Shown here: piece by piece, positions 1-6,685 of the stretch
How positions within the stretch are numbered: the stretch's first letter is position 1
How the letters are laid out: every line of letters begins with the position of its first letter
NCBI GenBank assembly: GCA_016866995.1
Contig: VGKQ01000008.1
Coordinates: 1-35,500, forward strand
Direction: 5' to 3'
Length of the DNA: 35,500 nucleotides
DNA from: Candidatus Pacearchaeota archaeon
GTDB taxonomy: Archaea; Nanobdellota; Nanobdellia; Pacearchaeales; GW2011-AR1
Notes under the pieces: model-generated
The model's input: the letters and a program-made list of their open reading frames with translations, nothing else
What the model was told of the DNA's origin: nothing
The model's database searches: none
Translations under genes and position numbers: made by a program

Positions 1-396
1 TAATTCCAAAATTGCAGCTTGTGGATTGAAAGGCCTTATTTGAGGAACTACGCTTCTGCCGCTTCTGTCCCTCAAATCTGTAACAAGTTTTGCAACAACA
101 TCAACTAAAAGATAGCCTCTATGCTCTGTTCCGTCTGCATTTTTCCCAGCTAAAAATTCAGTTAAAGATGCATAACACGGTTCTTTATGTGCGTCATTGT
201 TTCTGCTTTCAAATTGAATCATTCCTTCTGGATTTGCCAGTGCTTCCAACATTTCTTGCGGGTTGCTAGGATCTGCTGGAATAAATACTTCCTCTCCACC
301 CTGCCTTATTGCTCTTAAAGCAGTACTTCTATAATCTCTGCATAGAGATGCCAGTGCTTCAACAGCTTTTTCTCCACCAATGATTGATTTTGCCAT
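1..396 (-). CDS. Unknown protein, 5' part only (runs off the window)
   Basis: An open frame of 132 codons runs from an ATG at 396 to the window edge without a stop, which is why the ORF track misses it. The protein begins MAKSIIGGEKAVEALASLCR and is a soluble mixed alpha/beta-looking sequence; I see no signal peptide, membrane segment or family motif I recognise. A TATA-like TTTAAATA about 35-40 bases upstream lies inside a 39-base element that is repeated in front of the minus-strand operon at 1936, so the two are probably controlled together (inference). Function unknown; the C-terminus is outside the window. Confidence 0.7.
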   Translation of the reverse strand, partial: MAKSIIGGEKAVEALASLCRDYRSTALRAIRQGGEEVFIPADPSNPQEMLEALANPEGMIQFESRNNDAHKEPCYASLTEFLAGKNADGTEHRGYLLVDVVAKLVTDLRDRSGRSVVPQIRPFNPQAAILEL

Positions 397-430
397 CTTA
401 AACCTCACATAAAACCCAAGAAAAACAACT

Positions 431-469
431 ATTTAAATCTTTCTATTTGTAACTACTTAAAAGTAACAT
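431..469 (-). promoter_or_regulatory. Promoter element, copy 1 of a 39-bp repeat
   Basis: ATTTAAATCTTTCTATTTGT and the following bases to 469 (plus-strand reading) match 1959-1997 at about 35 of 39 positions. Read on the minus strand it contains a TATA-like TTTAAAT upstream of the gene starting at 396. The match extends well beyond a TATA box, so it probably also carries a regulator site. Confidence 0.5.
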
Positions 470-494
470 ACAAATAGGCAAAGCATAAGCAAAG

Positions 495-538
495 GTTTAA
501 ATACTATAACCTATTATAGCAAACTATAAGGAATTATA
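495..538 (+). promoter_or_regulatory. Promoter and double inverted-repeat operator of toxin-antitoxin pair 1
   Basis: A TATA-like GTTTAAATA (495-503) is followed directly by two similar inverted repeats: CTATAA-CCTA-TTATAG (504-519) and TATAA-GGAA-TTATA (525-538). Equivalent positions are 20 bases apart, about two helical turns. This is the arrangement expected for cooperative binding of a dimeric antitoxin that represses its own operon (inference). An AAGGA about 9 bases before the ATG at 542 may act as a ribosome binding site. Confidence 0.6.
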
Positions 539-541
539 AAA

Positions 542-760
542 ATGCCAACAACAATACAGATATCAGATAGTGTTAAACAGACACTGGATAGAATGAAAAT
601 GATGGAAAGAGAAACATACAACGAGATAATTGAAAGAATGATAGAAGATGACTTAGAACTTAATAAGAAAACTAAAATTGAAATAGAAGAGGCAAGAAAA
701 AGAATAAAATCCGGACACTTTATAACTCAAGAGGAAGCTAAAAAAAGGCTCAGATTATAA
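542..760 (+). CDS. Antitoxin of a RelB/RelE-type pair (archaeal RelB/VapB-like)
   Basis: A 72-residue protein with a short N-terminal strand (TTIQISDSVKQTLDRMK) followed by helices, as in the DNA-binding end of ribbon-helix-helix-type antitoxins. The charged C-terminal half is the part expected to wrap the toxin. Its stop overlaps the start of the RelE-like gene by one base (TAATG), so the two are translationally coupled. The paired inverted repeats just upstream suggest autorepression. The family call rests on length, layout and partner rather than on a diagnostic motif. Confidence 0.75.
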   Translation: MPTTIQISDSVKQTLDRMKMMERETYNEIIERMIEDDLELNKKTKIEIEEARKRIKSGHFITQEEAKKRLRL

Positions 761-1011
761 TGCCCTTTAAAATAATTTGGGATGAAAAGTCCTGGGATGC
801 TTTAAACAAACTTGAACCCAGCATCTCAAGAAGAATTCTTAAAAAAGTCGATGAGTTATCTGAAAATCCCTTCTCAAAGGATATCAAAAGATTAAAAGGA
901 AGTTATGATTTTAGATTAAGAATTGGAGATTATAGAGTTGTCTTTGCAATTGAGCAAAATGTAATCCAGATTCTAAAAATTGGGCATAGAAAACATATTT
1001 ATGATTACTGA
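760..1011 (+). CDS. RelE/ParE-family toxin (likely mRNA interferase)
   Basis: An 83-residue protein with the RelE fold pattern: N-terminal FKIIWDEKSWDALNKL, two helices, then the beta hairpin DFRLRIGDYRVVFAIE and the C-terminal IGHRKHIYDY. The basic and aromatic residues R, R, H, K and Y near the C-terminus fit the usual active-site set of ribosome-dependent RelE nucleases (family knowledge). It overlaps the antitoxin gene by one base. Cleavage of mRNA is inferred from the family; a ParE-like gyrase target cannot be excluded. Confidence 0.85.
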   Translation: MPFKIIWDEKSWDALNKLEPSISRRILKKVDELSENPFSKDIKRLKGSYDFRLRIGDYRVVFAIEQNVIQILKIGHRKHIYDY

Positions 1012-1016
1012 TTAAA

Positions 1017-1129
1017 CTACATTCTCCTGCTCTTCAAAAATTCTCTTAATTCTTCCCCGCCCATTCTGAGAATTTTTGCTTTAAGTGCCATTCTTGCAAT
1101 GCTTTAATTAAATCTTCTTCGAACATCAT
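1017..1129 (-). pseudogene. Two overlapping tiny ORFs, possibly one frameshifted small gene
   Basis: Downstream of the 1936-1155 operon the minus strand carries a 27-codon ORF (1129-1046, MMFEEDLIKALQEW...) that overlaps, in another frame, a 24-codon ORF (1091-1017, MALKAKILRMGGEELREF...). Both have protein-like amphipathic helix composition. They could be the last gene of the operon broken by a frameshift, or two unrelated chance ORFs. No family recognised. Confidence 0.25.
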
Positions 1130-1154
1130 CCTAATTAAATCTTTATCATTTATC

Positions 1155-1484
1155 TTAGTCTATCCTCCTTATATCTGCGCCTCTGGCTTTTGCTTCAATT
1201 AATGCCTTTCGCTGTTTCTTCAAATCATAATAGTGAGATAATCCTTTGTAATGTCTGTATTGGCAACTTTCGCACGCAGCACCATCATGATTAGGTTCAC
1301 AAGCGAGCAATACCCAAACGCCATTTGTTCCTGGAATGCCTATAGGGGTTGATTTTAATTTTTGTTCTATATCGCCTCTTGGATAAGTATGTCCTGCTAA
1401 ACCCCTGGATTCAGCATGGCATCTATGACGAAAGCCATGGGTATCTTCTTCCGCCCAAATTTGGCAGGTTATTTTTTCAGTCAT
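1155..1484 (-). CDS. Hypothetical protein with Cys/His pairs
   Basis: A 109-residue protein whose ATG overlaps the stop of the upstream AbrB-like gene (GATGACTGA), so it is the third gene of a coupled operon. It has several Cys and His residues (HRCHAES, CEPNHDGAACESC, YRHYKG), spaced as if for zinc binding or disulfides, then a basic C-terminal helix. I do not recognise a family. An AGGAGG motif lies near its stop codon, possibly serving the tiny ORFs downstream. Confidence 0.65.
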   Translation of the reverse strand: MTEKITCQIWAEEDTHGFRHRCHAESRGLAGHTYPRGDIEQKLKSTPIGIPGTNGVWVLLACEPNHDGAACESCQYRHYKGLSHYYDLKKQRKALIEAKARGADIRRID

Positions 1485-1662
1485 CTTTCCCTTCCTCTAA
1501 ATTTAATTCAGAACTCAGAACATCAAATGTCATCTTGACAACTGTTCCTGGCTTCAGCTTTTCCTCAAGAACTCGTGGGATTACAACTATAGCCTGCTTG
1601 CCGTGCTTGGCTATTTTCTTTGTGATTACAAACTGCGATTTATTTTCTGTCATTTTACTCAT
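1477..1662 (-). CDS. AbrB/SpoVT-like DNA-binding protein
   Basis: From the ATG at 1662 the product is about 61 residues. The core VITKKIAKHGKQAIVVIPRV followed by LKPGTVVKM resembles the swapped-hairpin AbrB/MazE-like domain, with the typical 'K...HG...VVIP' stretch. The ORF track starts at a TTG at 1695, deep inside the upstream gene. The ATGAG overlap with the previous stop makes 1662 the better start. It may regulate its own operon through the 39-bp repeat upstream (inference). No toxin with a recognisable fold sits beside it. Confidence 0.65.
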   Translation of the reverse strand: MSKMTENKSQFVITKKIAKHGKQAIVVIPRVLEEKLKPGTVVKMTFDVLSSELNLEEGKDD

Positions 1663-1936
1663 CTCTCCATTTAGCGAATTCGTAAGGATAATCAATCAAG
1701 AAATTAATAGCAATATAATTTAGTCCAATCCCATTTTGCCTTGCTTGACTTATTTCTTCTCTTCTTGCTTCAACCATCCTTCTAAAAAGCATTCTGTCAG
1801 ATAATCTTGGTTTGAAAGAAGGCGGAGCCTTCCCAAGAAATTGTTCCCAAGTAAGGGGAATCAGCTCATCTAAATCCTGGGCTTTCTCGTACATTCTCCT
1901 TAAAATTTCTGCTTCAACATCTGCTTCTATTACCAT
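1655..1936 (-). CDS. Hypothetical protein, first gene of a three-gene operon
   Basis: A 93-residue, mostly helical protein (MVIEADVEAEILRRMYEKAQ...) with no membrane segment and no motif I recognise. Its stop overlaps the ATG of the AbrB-like gene. It is preceded by the second copy of the 39-bp promoter repeat, so it likely shares regulation with the gene at 1-396. Confidence 0.6.
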   Translation of the reverse strand: MVIEADVEAEILRRMYEKAQDLDELIPLTWEQFLGKAPPSFKPRLSDRMLFRRMVEARREEISQARQNGIGLNYIAINFLIDYPYEFAKWRDE

Positions 1937-1958
1937 AAAAAATGTATAAAATATACAT

Positions 1959-1997
1959 ATTTAAATCTTTCTATTTGTTATTATTTTAAAGTAACAT
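1959..1997 (-). promoter_or_regulatory. Promoter element, copy 2 of a 39-bp repeat
   Basis: Bases 1959-1997 repeat 431-469 with about 35 of 39 identities, including an exact run of 20 at the TATA-proximal end. It lies 23 bases upstream of the ATG at 1936, the spacing expected for a leaderless archaeal promoter. Confidence 0.55.
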
Positions 1998-2037
1998 CAT
2001 AATCAGATTAATCTATAAATACTGCTTGCCATTATTT

Positions 2038-2292
2038 ATGTGTATAAAAACCAGTAAGATAAAAATGAAACCAAATAAGATGAACAATAAAGAAATTAAT
2101 AAGATAATGAAGAAATATAAGTATGTATTCGAAACTCTGGAAAATTACGACAAAACTCACGAGCTTCCATTCCAGAGAAAAAGAATAGACATAACTCTCT
2201 CAGTCAGCACTATAAATAAATTAAAAAAATTGCGAGATAAAACAGGAAAGCCAATTTCGCAGATAATTGAGGAAAAGATAAAAAATTGCTGA
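2038..2292 (+). CDS. Small ribbon-helix-helix-like protein upstream of polB
   Basis: From the ATG at 2038 the product is 84 residues; the longer track ORF uses a TTG. A TATA box (TCTATAAATA, about 2010-2019) is about 25 bases before the ATG. The C-terminal 36 residues, RIDITLSVSTINKLKKLRDK then PISQIIEEKI, have the strand-helix-helix pattern of RHH/CopG proteins. A later ATG at 2065 is possible. The gene ends 6 bases before the polB ATG, so it may be co-transcribed with the polymerase. Function unknown. Confidence 0.6.
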   Translation: MCIKTSKIKMKPNKMNNKEINKIMKKYKYVFETLENYDKTHELPFQRKRIDITLSVSTINKLKKLRDKTGKPISQIIEEKIKNC

Positions 2293-2297
2293 ATAAA

Positions 2298-4754
2298 ATG
2301 GAAATTCAATTCACACCTATAGACTATGATTATTTTGATTTTCAAGGAAGAAATATAATCAAAATAATAGGCAGAAACGAGAAAGGAAAGAGAATCTGCA
2401 TACTTGATGAATTTTCTCCTTATCTCTATGCTATCCTAAAAGAAGATGTAACAGAAAAGCAGATTTCAACTTTAATTGAAAAAATAAAGAAAATAACAAT
2501 TGAATCATCAAGCAGAACAACAAAAATAGAGAAAATTCAACTAGAAGAAAAGAATTTTCTCGGAAAAAAGAAAAAAACTCTGAAAATTTTTATAACAAAC
2601 TACAAAGATGCACACCCAGTAGCAGATAAACTGGACTTGGAAGAAATTCAGGCAAGAAGAGAATATGACATTCCTCTGATAACAAAATACATAATTGACT
2701 CAAGACTCGAGCCTCTGGAAACATACAAAATTACAGGAGAAATAATCAATAATTCTGAATTTGGCGGAATAAATAATCTAGATGTCGAGTTTGCATTAAA
2801 AGCAGAAAAAATTGAAAAATTAAGAGAAGAAGAAACAAAAAAGATTAAATTTGAGCCGCGAATTTTTGCATATGATATAGAAGCTTCTGAGTTTGAAATC
2901 GGAAAAGGCGAAATCCTGATGATTTCGCTTGTAGGAAAAAACTTCAAGAAAGTTTTAACATGGAAAGATTGCAGGAAAAAACAGGATTATGTTGAGTGTT
3001 TTAAAGATGAAGCAGAAATGATAGAAAAATTTTGCGAGTATATAAAAAAATTAGAGCCCGATTTTCTTATAGGATATTTTTCAGATGGATTTGACTTGCC
3101 ATATTTAAGGGCAAGAGCTGAAAAAAATAAAATTAAATTAAATCTGGGTATTGATGGAAGCCAGCCAAGTTTTGCACGAGGTAGGGTTCCATCTGGCTCA
3201 ATTTCTGGAATAGTTCATATTGACTTGTTCAGATTTATTGAAACAGTCTATTCCCAGTATCTTGAATCAGAAACTCTGGGACTTGATGAGGTAGCAAGAG
3301 AACTGCTTGGAGAAGGAAAAAAAGATTTTTATTTTAAAGATGCAGGAAAATTCAAAGATGATGAGTGGAAGGATTTTTTTGAGTATAATTTGCAAGATTC
3401 TCAATTAACTTTTAAGTTAGCAGAAAAATTCTGGCCAGACATGCTAGAATTCTCAAAAATTATAAAAGAGCCATTGTTTGACATAACACGGGACGGCCTG
3501 TCGCAATTAGTCGAGACTTATATTATTCATAATCTCCCAAATTACAATGAAATAGCTGAAAAACGCCCCTTGCATGATGAAATAGAAGCAAGAAGAAATC
3601 TGGAAAAATACGAAGGAGCATTTGTCTTCCAGCCCGAGCCGGGATTGTATGAGAATGTTGTTTTCTTTGACTTTACAAGCATGTACTCATCTGTAATTGT
3701 AACATATAATCTGTCAAAAACAACTTTTACAGAAAAAGGAAAAGAAAATTTAGAAGTAGATTTAGGAAAAGAGGGAAAAGCATATTTCAGCAGAGAAAAA
3801 GGATTTTTCTCAGAAATGTTAAAGGAAATTATAGAAAAAAGAAAAAAAGCCAAGCAAGAGTACAAGAAAAACGAGAATAATTACACAAAAGCAAGAAGCA
3901 ATGCATACAAGCTAATAGCAAATGCAAGTTATGGCTACTTGGGATTTTTCGGAGCAAGATACTATTGCAGACAAGCTGCTGCCTCAACAGCAGCACTGGC
4001 AAGAAAAAATATTCTTGAAACAATTGAAAAAATAAAAAATTCAGGTTATCAAGTAATTTATTCTGACACTGATTCGATTTGTTTTCTTCAGGGTGAAAAA
4101 ACTAGGAAAGAAGTTTTCGAGTTTCTTGAAAAATTGAATAAAAATCTTCCGGGAATTATGGAGCTTGAGCTGGAAGATTTTTACAAGAGAGGATTGTGGG
4201 TTTCAAAGCGAGCCAGTGAGTCAGGAGCAAAGAAAAAATACGCCCTGATTACAGAAAAAGGAAATATTAAGATAAGAGGATTTGAAACAGTAAGAAGAGA
4301 CTGGTGTCCCCTGGCTAGAGAATTGCAATCCAAAGTTTTAAAGATAATACTCGAAGATGGAAATGAAAAAAAAGCTCTGGAACTTGTCAAAAAAACAATT
4401 TGCGAGTTAAAGAAAAGAAAAATAGCCAGAGAAGCAATAATGATTCATACTCAGCTCAAAAAGCCAATTTCAGAATACAAAGCAATAACTCCTCATGTTA
4501 TTGCTGCTCAAAAAATGAAGGAAAAGGGAATGCCAATTGATGTTGGCATGCTTCTCGAATATTTTATAGCAGAAACACGAGAAACCAAAAAGCTTGTGAG
4601 AGAAAAAGTAAAACTGCCAGATGAAAAAGGAGAATACAATATCAAATACTATCTCGAGCATCAGATTCTTCCTGCAGTAGAGAATATCTTTGAGGTTTTT
4701 AATATAAGCATAAAGGAAATTGCATCTGGCTCAACCCAGAAGAAGCTGTTCTAA
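2298..4754 (+). CDS. polB: Family B DNA polymerase with 3'-5' exonuclease
   Basis: A replicative archaeal B-family polymerase of about 818 residues. In track numbering, ExoI is YDIEA (D197, E199), ExoII FSDGFDLPYL (D270) and ExoIII YNLQDSQ (Y367, D371), so proofreading residues are present. Polymerase motif A is DFTSMYSSVI (D462), motif B is KLIANASYG (542-550) and motif C is YSDTDS (D594, D596). The usual Asn of ExoII is Phe here (GYFSD). The C-terminus ends QKKLF, a PCNA-interacting peptide. The track starts at a TTG at 2286; the ATG at 2298 is preferred because the protein then begins MEIQFTPIDYDYF like relatives. Neighbours are toxin-antitoxin genes, not replication genes. Confidence 0.97.
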   Translation: MEIQFTPIDYDYFDFQGRNIIKIIGRNEKGKRICILDEFSPYLYAILKEDVTEKQISTLIEKIKKITIESSSRTTKIEKIQLEEKNFLGKKKKTLKIFITNYKDAHPVADKLDLEEIQARREYDIPLITKYIIDSRLEPLETYKITGEIINNSEFGGINNLDVEFALKAEKIEKLREEETKKIKFEPRIFAYDIEASEFEIGKGEILMISLVGKNFKKVLTWKDCRKKQDYVECFKDEAEMIEKFCEYIKKLEPDFLIGYFSDGFDLPYLRARAEKNKIKLNLGIDGSQPSFARGRVPSGSISGIVHIDLFRFIETVYSQYLESETLGLDEVARELLGEGKKDFYFKDAGKFKDDEWKDFFEYNLQDSQLTFKLAEKFWPDMLEFSKIIKEPLFDITRDGLSQLVETYIIHNLPNYNEIAEKRPLHDEIEARRNLEKYEGAFVFQPEPGLYENVVFFDFTSMYSSVIVTYNLSKTTFTEKGKENLEVDLGKEGKAYFSREKGFFSEMLKEIIEKRKKAKQEYKKNENNYTKARSNAYKLIANASYGYLGFFGARYYCRQAAASTAALARKNILETIEKIKNSGYQVIYSDTDSICFLQGEKTRKEVFEFLEKLNKNLPGIMELELEDFYKRGLWVSKRASESGAKKKYALITEKGNIKIRGFETVRRDWCPLARELQSKVLKIILEDGNEKKALELVKKTICELKKRKIAREAIMIHTQLKKPISEYKAITPHVIAAQKMKEKGMPIDVGMLLEYFIAETRETKKLVREKVKLPDEKGEYNIKYYLEHQILPAVENIFEVFNISIKEIASGSTQKKLF

Positions 4755-4766
4755 CCGAAATCTTTA

Positions 4767-4851
4767 TATACTACTTAATACTACCAAGTAGTATAGAGAA
4801 CTATAGTTCTCTATCTGTCTAACTGCAAGACACGTAATTAACAAGCAGTTA
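4767..4851 (+). promoter_or_regulatory. Cluster of three inverted repeats between polB and an antitoxin gene
   Basis: Three inverted repeats follow each other: TATACTACTT/AAGTAGTATA (4767-4795), the perfect 22-bp palindrome ATAGAGAACTA/TAGTTCTCTAT (4793-4814) and TAACTGC/GCAGTTA (4820-4851, 18-base loop). The first overlaps a TATA box (TTTATATA, 4763-4770). They probably combine an antitoxin operator with the 3' end of the polB transcript; the last repeat would lie in the 5' leader of the antitoxin mRNA. Confidence 0.6.
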
Positions 4852-4856
4852 TCCAT

Positions 4857-5084
4857 ATGGAAAATGTAAGCTTAAAACTTGAAGAAAATTTCTTAAAAGC
4901 AATAGAAGCAATTATGAAAAAGAATAATTACATGACAAAAACAGAGTTCATAAGAGAAGCAATCAGAGACAAGATGAGAAAATTAGAGGAAAAAGAAATA
5001 ATTGAAAACAAAGATATGTTCAACCAGATTGTTGCAAGTGAAAGAAACATAAAAAAAAGGAAAATAAAGGAATTAAAGTATTAA
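4857..5084 (+). CDS. Ribbon-helix-helix antitoxin, convergent with a RelE-like toxin
   Basis: A 75-residue protein with an RHH N-terminus: a strand (NVSLKLEENFLKAIEAIMKK), then a helix-turn-helix ending FIREAIRDKM. A charged tail follows. Its stop codon directly abuts that of the toxin-like gene on the opposite strand. Most toxin-antitoxin pairs share one operon, so this tail-to-tail layout is unusual. The elaborate operator upstream supports an autoregulated DNA-binding role. Confidence 0.75.
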   Translation: MENVSLKLEENFLKAIEAIMKKNNYMTKTEFIREAIRDKMRKLEEKEIIENKDMFNQIVASERNIKKRKIKELKY

Positions 5085-5342
5085 TCAATAAATTTTATGG
5101 CTTCCAACTGCTTCAATAATTATCATTTCTTTTTTGTCATCAATGCTATAAATCATTCTAATATTATATCCAAGCCAACAACTCCACTTTCCTTCAAGTC
5201 TTCCGTGCAAAGGATGTGCTCCATTAACTCTTCTCGGTTCAACCTTAAGTTTTTCTAATTTCTCCCTAATATCATCTCTAGAACAAATATACTCCATCAA
5301 TCTCTTTTCAGTTTTCGAATTTGCAGTAAATATCTTATACAC
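5085..5342 (-). CDS. RelE/YafQ-like toxin
   Basis: An 85-residue protein with RelE-type features: PLHGRLEGKWSCWLGYNIRM followed by a strand, then IIIEAVGSHKIY. The 'HPLHGRLEGKWS...RMIYSID' segment and final GSH-Y are typical of RelE/YafQ-like mRNA interferases. The start is a GTG at 5342, with an AT-rich TATA-like stretch (TTAAATATTTTAAA, about 5355-5370) just upstream. No antitoxin precedes it on its own strand; the RHH gene facing it is the likely partner. Confidence 0.8.
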   Translation of the reverse strand: MYKIFTANSKTEKRLMEYICSRDDIREKLEKLKVEPRRVNGAHPLHGRLEGKWSCWLGYNIRMIYSIDDKKEMIIIEAVGSHKIY

Positions 5343-5401
5343 CTGATTAAATATAATTTAAAATATTTAAGTTTATCTTTCAAGCTTTTTTAAAAAAGCA
5401 A

Positions 5402-5413
5402 AAATATTTATAT
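5402..5413 (+). promoter_or_regulatory. TATA box for the gene at 5436
   Basis: AATATTTATATAAT lies about 25 bases before the ATG at 5436, consistent with a leaderless transcript. Confidence 0.6.
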
Positions 5414-5435
5414 AATCTGGATTGATAGAAAATTA

Positions 5436-5636
5436 ATGCCAAAAATGTATTCCTACACTCTTGTAAAAGGAGATGAAGTTTATGTTATAAAATACAGCAA
5501 AGGAAATGAAATGAATGCTATTGAACAAACAAGAAAGTGGGCAAATAATCCAGAATTAAGCTTTGACTGGTTTGATGCTATAATTTTAACAAGGCAGATA
5601 TGTCTAAGATTGAAAGATTTAAGCTCACGAATATAA
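5436..5636 (+). CDS. Hypothetical small protein
   Basis: A 66-residue protein beginning MPKMYSYTLVKGDEVYVIKY. It looks like a beta strand pair followed by helices and has no membrane segment or metal-binding motif. The TATA box at the leaderless spacing supports expression. Family not recognised. Confidence 0.6.
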   Translation: MPKMYSYTLVKGDEVYVIKYSKGNEMNAIEQTRKWANNPELSFDWFDAIILTRQICLRLKDLSSRI

Positions 5637-5670
5637 TTTAATTCTAAAACATATCCTAGAATATACAGAT

Positions 5671-5680
5671 ATTTATAAAT
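5671..5680 (+). promoter_or_regulatory. TATA box of the sugar cluster
   Basis: ATTTATAAAT ends 20 bases before the ATG at 5700, placing transcription start at or near the start codon. It is the first promoter of the four-gene sugar cluster. Confidence 0.6.
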
Positions 5681-5699
5681 AATAAAAATATATAAAAAA

Positions 5700-6638
5700 A
5701 TGCCTCCAAACTTAAAAAAAATAATATATGGAGCATGTTTATGGGGATTAAAATTTCCTATTGCAATAGCTGATATCGAGCCCACTTTTAGACAAGCAAG
5801 AAAAATATTTGATGAATCTGGTTTTCTAGGACAATGTTCTGTTGAATTATTTGCAGCATCAGAGCCAATACCAACTGCAGATATACATTATGCTGCAGCT
5901 GTCAGGGAAGCCTCACAGGAAAATAATTTTGTTCCAATAACAATGATTTTCCGCCCAAAACCAAGTCCAAGCATGGTTTCTTCAAGCAGAAAAAAGAGGA
6001 AGGAAGCTGTTGAACAGTGTGGCAGAAGCATAGAACTTGCAGTCATAGCCACTCCCCAGCAACATCCAGTAATTGTAAACGGCCCGTTTCAATTAGTTCA
6101 TGGAGCAGGAAAAATTGAAACTATTACTCCCACAAGAAAAAAATATTTAGTAGATAGCTTAAAGCATGTTGCTGAAAAACTAGAAGAAAAAGCAAGAGCA
6201 TACGGAGCACTCGAGCCATTAAGACGAAGCGAGACAAAAATGCCAAGCCAAGCAGATTTCTGGCTTGATGTTCTTGACAGGGTTAAAAGTCCCCGCCTCG
6301 GACTTTTAGTAGACACTGTTCATTTTTACGAGGGAAATGGGGGTTCAGAAGAAATGCTAAAAGCTCTTGAGATGGTTTGCCAGGCAAGAAGATGTTTCGG
6401 AGTTCATCTAAGCAATTACCCAAGCAGAGTTGAATGGGAGCCAAGTGGAATTGCAAAATACACTCCAGAAATACTTAGAATATTAATAGAACATAAATGT
6501 AAAGTGCCTGTTGATTATGAAGGTTTTGATACATGCCTGGATAAACTTGTTGGACTTCAAAGAAATCCAAATCAAAAAAACCAGACAGAAGTATTTGCTC
6601 GTTCAATGAGATATCTTGCCAGCCATGTAAAACAATAA
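5700..6638 (+). CDS. Sugar isomerase/epimerase, xylose-isomerase-like TIM barrel
   Basis: A 312-residue AP-endonuclease-2/xylose-isomerase-like TIM barrel. The pattern matches ketose 3-epimerase-type enzymes: metal/catalytic Glu in ALEPLRRSE (E172), DTVHFYEG (D205, H208), GVHLSN (H236) and DYEGF (E274). Such enzymes use a divalent metal to move a proton on a ketose or ketose phosphate. It opens a same-strand cluster with a second TIM barrel, a xylose isomerase homologue and a xylulokinase homologue, so a free ketose substrate is likely (inference). The exact sugar cannot be read from the sequence. Confidence 0.8.
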   Translation: MPPNLKKIIYGACLWGLKFPIAIADIEPTFRQARKIFDESGFLGQCSVELFAASEPIPTADIHYAAAVREASQENNFVPITMIFRPKPSPSMVSSSRKKRKEAVEQCGRSIELAVIATPQQHPVIVNGPFQLVHGAGKIETITPTRKKYLVDSLKHVAEKLEEKARAYGALEPLRRSETKMPSQADFWLDVLDRVKSPRLGLLVDTVHFYEGNGGSEEMLKALEMVCQARRCFGVHLSNYPSRVEWEPSGIAKYTPEILRILIEHKCKVPVDYEGFDTCLDKLVGLQRNPNQKNQTEVFARSMRYLASHVKQ

Positions 6639-6667
6639 AATAAAAGATAAATTTTTTCAAAAATTGT

Positions 6668-6677
6668 AAGGAGGTAA
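6668..6677 (+). promoter_or_regulatory. Strong Shine-Dalgarno sequence
   Basis: GTAAGGAGGT lies about 9 bases before the ATG at 6686. It is one of very few strong Shine-Dalgarno sites in a window dominated by leaderless starts, and it supports co-transcription of this gene with the one before it. Confidence 0.7.
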
Positions 6678-6685
6678 AAATAAAA

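Noticed and set aside
1349-1723. 124-residue plus-strand ORF opposite the AbrB-like operon
   Set aside because: It is antisense to three coupled minus-strand genes with family matches, and its translation has no recognisable features.
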